Made by a program: the position numbers and the translations under genes
Source: Colwellia psychrerythraea 34H
GTDB lineage: Bacteria > Pseudomonadota > Gammaproteobacteria > Enterobacterales > Alteromonadaceae
Length of the DNA stretch: 64,000 nucleotides
Direction of reading: 5' to 3'
Assembly (NCBI RefSeq): GCF_000012325.1
Contig: NC_003910.7
Location: forward strand, 5,022,001-5,086,000
In this document: piece by piece, positions 58,167 through 64,000 of the stretch
Position numbering within the stretch: position 1 is the stretch's first letter
How the letters are laid out: every line of letters starts with the position of its first letter
The notes under the pieces: generated by a model
The model's database searches: none
Seen by the model: the letters and a program-made list of their open reading frames with translations, nothing else
Told to the model about the DNA's origin: nothing

Positions 58167-58652
58167 ATGATTATTCTGCAAAACGCCATGGAAAAAAGTA
58201 ACTTATATAAAGTCGATGAATTTGGCGTGAAAAATTACAACTATGGCATATTAGCAATACTTTCCTTCGTCCTATTTGCATTTATTAATATCAGCTTAGG
58301 TTATGTCACCTTTGTAGCAGAAACCGCCGTAGAGGGATCACCCGTAAAGAATTATGCTGATGCTTTTTGGCTGATGCTGATGTCATCAACCACCATCGGC
58401 TTTGGTGATGTCTATCCAATTACGTTAGAGGGTCGTATTGCTGTTTTTACTATGTTCATTTTAGGTGTCGGCATATTAGGTGGTGTAGGCGCTGTTTTTG
58501 CCAATAAGATTTTTGGCTTTGCTGATACCAATATAAAAAATCGAGAACTTAGACAGCAAAATGAAGAAATCTTGTTACAAAATGATAAGATTTATCAAAA
58601 ATTAACCGCATTAGAAGATAAGCTAGAAGCGTTTAATAGAGAGACGAAATAA
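58167..58652 (+). CDS. Two-helix potassium channel protein
   Basis: A 161-residue pore-only channel. Transmembrane helix 1 covers about 27-50 and helix 2 about 92-115. The selectivity filter is TIGFGD (76-81), the potassium signature with GFG. A C-terminal coiled coil (about 122-160, RELRQQNEEILLQN) probably holds the tetramer together. There is no RCK domain and no voltage sensor. GAGAG four bases before the ATG supports this start rather than the in-frame ATG at codon 8. Confidence 0.9.
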   Translation: MIILQNAMEKSNLYKVDEFGVKNYNYGILAILSFVLFAFINISLGYVTFVAETAVEGSPVKNYADAFWLMLMSSTTIGFGDVYPITLEGRIAVFTMFILGVGILGGVGAVFANKIFGFADTNIKNRELRQQNEEILLQNDKIYQKLTALEDKLEAFNRETK

Positions 58653-58890
58653 TAGATCGAGCTTGAATAACTAGCTCAATATCAAGTTTCCCTTTGAAGA
58701 TAATACTTTAGCCAAACGTTTAAGTGTACTTGTTCAAGATTAACAACCTCAAATAGCGCTGTTATTAGAGCCTTTCTTAAGCAATATTTAGTCATGTCAT
58801 CGTCAGGTAAAACCGCAGCCTAATGCCCGTATCAAGGTAACAAATGATGTTTTACTATCTTCCTTAGCGCAACTGATGTATAACAGCGCA

Positions 58891-59748
58891 ATGAAAATTC
58901 CAAAGCGACTATTGCCTCTCGTAGAAGAAGGCTTAATTGATGAAGTGCTCAACCAATTAATGAGCGGTAAAGAGGCCACTGTTTACCGAGTTCGTTGCGG
59001 CGATGAAATTCGCTGCGCGAAAGTCTATAAAGAAGCCACTAAACGTAGCTTTAAAAAAGCATCACAATACACTGAAGGTCGAAAAGGCCGCAGTAGTCGA
59101 CGTGCTAGAGCAATGGAGAAAGGCTCTAAGTACGGTAAAAGCCAACAAGAAACCGCTTGGCAAAATGCTGAGGTTGATGCCTTATATACCCTTGCAGAAC
59201 ACGATGTACGTGTCCCACAGCCTTATGGCTGTTTTGACGGCGTATTATTGATGGAACTGATCACTGACGAGCAAGGTGATGTTGCACCTCGACTTAATGA
59301 TGTTGTTATGCCAGCAGAACAAGCGATAGAAGATCACGCCTTAATGATGATTTATATCATGCGCATGTTATGTGCAGGCATAGTACATGGTGATCTATCT
59401 GAATTTAATGTCTTGGTAGATGCTTATGGCCCCGTTGTTATCGACTTGCCTCAAGCAGTTGATGCCTCAGCCAATAATAATGCCAAAGCAATGTTACTGC
59501 GTGATGTCAACAATATCACTACATATTACGCCCAATTCGCCCCGAACTTAGCATTAACCAGATTTGGCGAAGAGATGTGGGCACTGTATGAAGCAGGTGA
59601 ATTAAGCGATACTACTAAATTGACAGGCCTATTTGCAGAAGACACTCAAAGCGCCGATGTTGAGACGATATTAGCTGAAATTCAAGCGGCTTTTGAGCAA
59701 GAGCAGGACCGACTTGCCTATCTCAAAGAAGCTGCTGAGCAAGATTAA
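58891..59748 (+). CDS. RIO1-family serine protein kinase
   Basis: Atypical protein kinase of bacterial RIO type. MSGKEATVYRVR (about 24-35) replaces the glycine loop, the ATP-binding lysine is in CAKVYKEA (about 42-49), HGDLSEFNVL is the catalytic loop and VIDLPQAVD the metal-binding loop. The start at 58891 (MKIPKRLLPLVEEG) matches the PA4780-type N-terminus; an ATG at 58876 adds five residues and neither has a clear ribosome binding site. The length is 286 residues. In related Pseudomonas strains such kinases are linked to stress and membrane function; its targets here are unknown. Confidence 0.88.
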   Translation: MKIPKRLLPLVEEGLIDEVLNQLMSGKEATVYRVRCGDEIRCAKVYKEATKRSFKKASQYTEGRKGRSSRRARAMEKGSKYGKSQQETAWQNAEVDALYTLAEHDVRVPQPYGCFDGVLLMELITDEQGDVAPRLNDVVMPAEQAIEDHALMMIYIMRMLCAGIVHGDLSEFNVLVDAYGPVVIDLPQAVDASANNNAKAMLLRDVNNITTYYAQFAPNLALTRFGEEMWALYEAGELSDTTKLTGLFAEDTQSADVETILAEIQAAFEQEQDRLAYLKEAAEQD

Positions 59749-59794
59749 TTTAAGGCACTTTTTCCTATAGCCCTATTTTAAATAATTACTAAAA

Positions 59795-59833
59795 TAAAAA
59801 AGGCACATTAACCTAAGTTAATGTGCCTTTTTT
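59795..59833. terminator. Bidirectional intrinsic terminator
   Basis: GGCACATTAAC and GTTAATGTGCC form an 11-base stem with loop CTAA, flanked by A and T runs. It serves the RIO kinase gene and the convergent S9 peptidase gene. Confidence 0.95.
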
Positions 59834-59837
59834 GTTA

Positions 59838-61925
59838 TTACTTCTTAGTATATTTCTCTAACCATTTAAAAACTTCGTCATACCAAACCACTAAGTTATC
59901 AGGTTTACGAATATGGTGATCTTCATCTGGAAACATCACTAAACGACTATCAATGCCTTTACGCTGCAAGGTGGTAAATGCCCCTAAACTTTGTGCGTAA
60001 GGGACACGGTAATCTAATTCACCTTGAATCACTAACATAGGTGTTTGCCAGTTATTAACATAAGCAGATGGATTGAATTTAGTGTAATCAGGGCTTACTT
60101 TGCCTTTAGCACTACCATTTTCTTTGCCCCATGAAGGACCGCCCATATCATACTCTGGGAACCATAACTCTTCAGTAGATTGATAAAAACTTGGCATATC
60201 ATATAAACCTGCGTGATTGATCAAACACTTAAAGCGAGTAGGCCAATTTCCGGCTATCCAGTTCATCATGTAACCACCGTAAGAAGCACCTAAAGCACAA
60301 GCATTATCACCATCTAACCAAGGCTGCTCTTTGACGATAAAATCTAACCCTTTCTGTAAATCTTCTAATGGTTTACCACCCCAGTCACGACTTATTGAAT
60401 GGGTAAATTCTTGTCCATAACCCGTAGAACCGTGGAAGTCGACCATAACGACACCATAACCCTGCGCTGCCCATAATTGGGCATTCCAACGATAATGGAA
60501 CATATTGCCAAAACTACCTTGAGGACCACCGTGTACTAAAAAAGCGATAGGGTATTTTTTACCTGCTTCAAAGTTAGCTGGCTTTAACCAATAACCGTGC
60601 ACGGTTTCATCATTCCAACCTTTGAAGTTAAATTGTTGGTAATCAGCAAACTTTACGTCGCCCAGCTTATCTTTATTGATGTGAGTTAATTGCGTTAAGT
60701 CATCACCATGGTTATCAATGGAAAAAATATCTTGCGGTGAATTTAACGTATGGCGAGTAAAGTAAATTGTATTACCGTGGCTTGAGATATCACCATTACT
60801 ACCAACATTAGAAATGCTACGCACTTCATCAAACTCAGGAGTAATAGAAAAAATACTTTTTTGGCCAACATCTTGCGCCACCACATAGACAGAATTGTTA
60901 TCTGGTGCGAAAGCTAAGCTACTAATTGAACGATCCCAATCAGCAGCAACTGCGCGGATTTTTCCTGTTCTGTTATCACGTAACTGTAGGGTAAACTTAT
61001 CTGCTTCATAGCCTGCTATTTTCATGGCTTTATAAGCAAGATATCTACCGTTGGGTGAATAAACAGGACTTGAATCCCAGGCGTTATTCTTTTCGGTAAT
61101 ATTCTTTAGATTAAAAGCTGTTTGCCCTTTTGCAAGAGACACTTCAAAAATATCAAAGTTAGTGCTCCAAGCATGATCTTTGGCTGCGGCTTTACTTGAG
61201 GAGTCTTTCGCTGAAAAGGCTAAAGATGTTGCATCAGGGTGAATACTTACTTGGCTAATACCTGCAAAATCACTTACCCAATTTGGCATAATATCTTGCG
61301 CATGCTTAAGCTGACCGTTTTTATCGGCATGAGCAATAAATAAATGTTCTTTATACTCTGTTGCCCATGCATCCCAATGGCGAACCATTAATTGGTCATA
61401 GGCACGAATATTATATTTTTTCTCTTCATCCGCTTTCTTTGCTTCAACGGTGCAGGTTAACGTTTCACAGCCTGGCTTAACGGTAAAGGACAAAGCGAAC
61501 ACTTGGCCATTTTTAGATAATTTAAAGCCGTTAACTTCTACCGGAAAATCTGATATTTGCTTAGCTGTCTGATCTTGTAAATCCTGCTGCCAAATTTGGC
61601 TACTACCATTACGCGAAGAGAGGAAATACAAAGATTTTCCATCATCAGCCCAGACAACATTACTTTCAGCTTTCTCATGCTCAGTAAGTTGTGTAATTTG
61701 GCCCGTTTTAATATTTTGTTTATATAAGTGATTGTCTTTAGAGCTACTGCCTTTTTTCAAACCATAAACCAGTACATCACCTTGAGGAGATAAAGTGACA
61801 TCATGCAGTTGGTTTAATTCATTAAGTTTTTCAACAGTGAACACTTCAGACACTGAGTCTGCTGCTTTGACCGAAGTTACCGCCGTCATTAATGAAAGCG
61901 CTGCAAAGCTAAGTAATTTTTTCAT
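59838..61925 (-). CDS. Secreted S9 family (prolyl oligopeptidase-type) peptidase
   Basis: A 695-residue periplasmic or exported serine peptidase. Signal peptide to about residue 21 (VKA), then a beta-propeller built of WD40-like (PD40) repeats (about 30-410), then the alpha/beta hydrolase domain. The catalytic serine is in GASYGGYM, the aspartate in GELDYRVP and the histidine in DEDHHIRKP. Two cysteines in KPGCETLTC may form a disulfide. It resembles the dipeptidyl peptidase 5 type that removes dipeptides from oligopeptides. Such enzymes are abundant in protein-degrading marine Alteromonadales. Confidence 0.9.
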   Translation of the reverse strand: MKKLLSFAALSLMTAVTSVKAADSVSEVFTVEKLNELNQLHDVTLSPQGDVLVYGLKKGSSSKDNHLYKQNIKTGQITQLTEHEKAESNVVWADDGKSLYFLSSRNGSSQIWQQDLQDQTAKQISDFPVEVNGFKLSKNGQVFALSFTVKPGCETLTCTVEAKKADEEKKYNIRAYDQLMVRHWDAWATEYKEHLFIAHADKNGQLKHAQDIMPNWVSDFAGISQVSIHPDATSLAFSAKDSSSKAAAKDHAWSTNFDIFEVSLAKGQTAFNLKNITEKNNAWDSSPVYSPNGRYLAYKAMKIAGYEADKFTLQLRDNRTGKIRAVAADWDRSISSLAFAPDNNSVYVVAQDVGQKSIFSITPEFDEVRSISNVGSNGDISSHGNTIYFTRHTLNSPQDIFSIDNHGDDLTQLTHINKDKLGDVKFADYQQFNFKGWNDETVHGYWLKPANFEAGKKYPIAFLVHGGPQGSFGNMFHYRWNAQLWAAQGYGVVMVDFHGSTGYGQEFTHSISRDWGGKPLEDLQKGLDFIVKEQPWLDGDNACALGASYGGYMMNWIAGNWPTRFKCLINHAGLYDMPSFYQSTEELWFPEYDMGGPSWGKENGSAKGKVSPDYTKFNPSAYVNNWQTPMLVIQGELDYRVPYAQSLGAFTTLQRKGIDSRLVMFPDEDHHIRKPDNLVVWYDEVFKWLEKYTKK

Positions 61926-62255
61926 AAGAGTCTCGAATAATTGTCAACTCAGCAAGAATATACAATCCGCATACGTTACACAATTACTTACCTGTATAGC
62001 TTTAATTTTAGCACAGTAAAATTCGACTACGACGTACACAGTTTTTTACGTTCGCGCATAAATATGATGTTAATGAAGACTGAAAGACTCGCGCAATGTT
62101 AGCAAATATTTGGAGGTCATCAGTTAGACGTTTAAATAATATACAGCTATGATTAAAGCGCTTCATGGAAGTAGGCCATCTCTTGATAGTGATGTTTGCG
62201 ATCTGTAGTAAATGAGTATGGTTCATATACAACAATCAATATTAATGGATTTATT

Positions 62256-63149
62256 ATGCTTAAAAAAATGTTTCTAGTAATCTTACTATTACTCTTTTGC
62301 CAAGGTTTTGTGTACGCTACAAAACTACCAACAAGAATATCCTATATTACCATTCCTGTCGTAACGCCCGCACAAAGCTGGCAGGTATCTGCACAATTAC
62401 GCGTGCCAAGAAATTCAGATTCCGCAATACCCGCAGTCGTTATTTTGCATAGTTCTGCAGGTGTTGATAGTACAGGGGCTTTCTATGCCCGCGCACTCAA
62501 TCATAGCGGTATTGCGACCTTAGAACTTGATTTATGGGGTGCACGTGACTTAGCTGGAGGAAGCGAGAATAGACCTGAGTCACCACAAGAAACCTTACCT
62601 GATGTTTTTGCCGCTCTCGCTTATTTAGCTCAGCATCCCAACATAGATAAAGATCGCATTGGTGTTATTGGCTTTTCTTGGGGAGGTATTTTATCTATGC
62701 TAACCGCAACAGAGCAATACATGTCGATGACTGGTTTACCCTACCGTTTTGCTGGGCATGTAGCTCACTACCCTCTTTGCTGGTTATTTAATTTTGCACC
62801 TGGTTTTGAGTTTGATAACTTTACCGGTGCACCCGTTCTCATTCAAACCGGCGCCAAAGATGATTATGATTTACCCGAAACCTGCCCCGCATTAGTAGAT
62901 AATCTATCTGAACACGATCAATCATTTGTGAAGGTTAAAGTTTACAAAAGAGCTTTTCATGCATGGGATCGATTAGAGCCTAAATGGATCGTTGACGACC
63001 CCTTTTCACATTTAGGCCAAGGTGGGTTAGTAACATTAGCACCTAACATACGCGTTGCTTATAAATCTCGATATCGGGTAATAAAGTTTTTCACTGGGTT
63101 ATTTAATTTACAAAAGAGTAAATATAATGAACATGATAATAATGAATAG
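62256..63149 (+). CDS. Secreted dienelactone-hydrolase-like alpha/beta hydrolase
   Basis: A 297-residue protein with a signal peptide (about residues 1-21, cleavage near VYA). VVILHSSAGVDSTGAFYARAL is the oxyanion region in part, GFSWGG holds the nucleophilic serine, TGAKDDYDLPETC supplies the acid and AFHAWD the histidine. The substrate is unknown; the family includes esterases as well as dienelactone hydrolases. I chose the ATG at 62256, with GGA six bases upstream and directly leading into the signal peptide, rather than the 20-residue longer form. Confidence 0.85.
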   Translation: MLKKMFLVILLLLFCQGFVYATKLPTRISYITIPVVTPAQSWQVSAQLRVPRNSDSAIPAVVILHSSAGVDSTGAFYARALNHSGIATLELDLWGARDLAGGSENRPESPQETLPDVFAALAYLAQHPNIDKDRIGVIGFSWGGILSMLTATEQYMSMTGLPYRFAGHVAHYPLCWLFNFAPGFEFDNFTGAPVLIQTGAKDDYDLPETCPALVDNLSEHDQSFVKVKVYKRAFHAWDRLEPKWIVDDPFSHLGQGGLVTLAPNIRVAYKSRYRVIKFFTGLFNLQKSKYNEHDNNE

Positions 63150-63184
63150 TATTACCGTTAATGAGGTAACCGGGTCATAAATAC

Positions 63185-63222
63185 AAACAGCCCGATGTTA
63201 TGTTTAATAACTCGGGCTGTTT
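63185..63222. terminator. Hairpin terminator between convergent genes
   Basis: AAACAGCCCGA and TCGGGCTGTTT form an 11-base stem around a 16-base loop. The A- and T-rich bases are part of the stem and it can act on both strands. Confidence 0.75.
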
Positions 63223-63252
63223 CAGTACGTATTCAAGTATAAATTAAGTTAG

Positions 63253-64000
63253 CTACTTGTTTGCTTGTTTCGCTTTTTTATCATTTTTCTCTTGGCGGCG
63301 TTCTTCAATAATATTTTGAATATCTCCACCTATGTGACTTTCACCACGCTCTTCAGCTAAAGAGATTTGACGTTGACGTTCAGCATAACGGCTACGTTGT
63401 TGTTCAGACACTTTATCATGACAACGGTGACAGCTTACGCCTTTAACATAATGCTCACTTTCTTTTTCTACGTCAGTTAACGGAAAACGACAGGCAAAAC
63501 ATTGATCGTATTGACCTTGCTCTAGTTCATGATTAACGGCAACACGACCATCAAAAACAAAACACTCACCTTCCCACATAGTCTCAGTACTTGGCACTTC
63601 TTCAAGGTACTTTAAGATGCCACCTTCAAGGTGATAAACCTCTTCAAAACCTTGTTCTTTTAGGTATGCCGTAGATTTTTCACAACGAATACCACCAGTA
63701 CAATACATGGCAACTTTCTTGTGTTTATTCTTATCTAGGTTCTTTGCAACATAATCAGGGAATTCACGGAACGTTTCGGTGTTCGGATTAATAGCATTTT
63801 TAAAGGTACCAATCTCAATTTCATAATCGTTACGGGTATCAACTAAGACCACCTCTGGATCAGAAATTAAAGCATTCCAATCTTTTGGTTTCACGTAAGT
63901 GCCAACCACTTGGTTAGGATCAATACCTTCAATACCCATAGTGACGATTTCTTTTTTCAATTTCACTTTAGTACGATGAAATGGGTTTTCTTCACTATAA
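63253..64000 (-). CDS. trhO: tRNA uridine(34) hydroxylase, partial at the right edge
   Basis: Enzyme of the TrhO/YceA family that converts U34 to 5-hydroxyuridine in certain tRNAs with the prephenate pathway-independent, oxygen-dependent route. The rhodanese domain is present with the catalytic cysteine in [11 protein letters not shown]. The family's cysteine-rich C-terminal part is also present ([16 protein letters not shown]). The frame stays open to the window edge (upstream residues read NPFHRTKV before the GTG at 63966), matching the family core, so about 100 N-terminal residues lie beyond the window and the GTG is not the true start. Confidence 0.9.
   Translation of the reverse strand, partial: YSEENPFHRTKVKLKKEIVTMGIEGIDPNQVVGTYVKPKDWNALISDPEVVLVDTRNDYEIEIGTFKNAINPNTETFREFPDYVAKNLDKNKHKKVAMYCTGGIRCEKSTAYLKEQGFEEVYHLEGGILKYLEEVPSTETMWEGECFVFDGRVAVNHELEQGQYDQCFACRFPLTDVEKESEHYVKGVSCHRCHDKVSEQQRSRYAERQRQISLAEERGESHIGGDIQNIIEERRQEKNDKKAKQANK

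Overview
The window is chromosomal DNA of an AT-rich, marine-type gammaproteobacterium of the order Alteromonadales. The gene content and protein character suggest Colwellia or a close relative; this is inferred from remembered family sequences, not from a search. Almost all of it is single-copy core genome plus ordinary envelope and metabolic genes. I see no prophage, no CRISPR array, no transposase gene and no toxin-antitoxin pair.

Layout. 0-3.7 kb: mtnN, then the overlapping murB-birA-coaX operon (minus strand). 3.9-6.3 kb: an NfsB-type nitroreductase, then an acuR-like TetR gene and acuI, with the same palindrome in front of each of the last two. 6.3-8.5 kb: a phage-shock type operon (small secreted protein, pspA, pspC, small membrane protein) behind a sigma-54 promoter. 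8.5-12.3 kb: a crotonase, a PCuAC copper chaperone, a DUF2333 protein, an outer-membrane barrel protein and a lytic transglycosylase. 12.4-16.8 kb: cysJIH for assimilatory sulfate reduction. 17.0-17.6 kb: a GC-richer, heavily palindromic mobile-type element with terminal inverted repeats. 17.6-19.8 kb: a TPR/TonB_C protein and epmA.

20-44 kb is the translation and transcription core, read right to left: four tRNA genes (Thr, Tyr, Gly, Thr), tufB, tRNA-Trp, secE, nusG, a 4.3 kb interruption, rplK, rplA, rplJ, rplL, rpoB, rpoC, rpsL, rpsG, fusA, tufA. The usual regulatory devices are visible: good sigma-70 promoters, an L10-type mRNA leader, the rplL-rpoB attenuator and terminators. The interruption carries an OmpA-like protein, a NavAb-type voltage-gated sodium channel and a GH9 lipoprotein. 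The two tuf genes encode identical proteins, lie 22.5 kb apart as direct repeats, and each is followed by a long hairpin with a conserved core and locus-specific arms.

44-64 kb holds a DUF2726 protein, a dimeric dUTPase, a PAS-GGDEF diguanylate cyclase, a GlxA-type regulator divergent from fabY, a DMT transporter, an Oar-like TonB-dependent receptor, topB, an SRPBCC protein, a potassium channel, a RIO kinase, a secreted S9 peptidase, a dienelactone-hydrolase-like protein and the 3' part of trhO, which runs off the right edge. Two copies of a ~160 bp palindromic repeat family lie here.

No clearly new multi-gene system is evident. The observations most worth following are the rearranged psp operon, the covarying hairpins behind tufA and tufB, the nested-palindrome element after cysH, and the broken nusG-rplK linkage.
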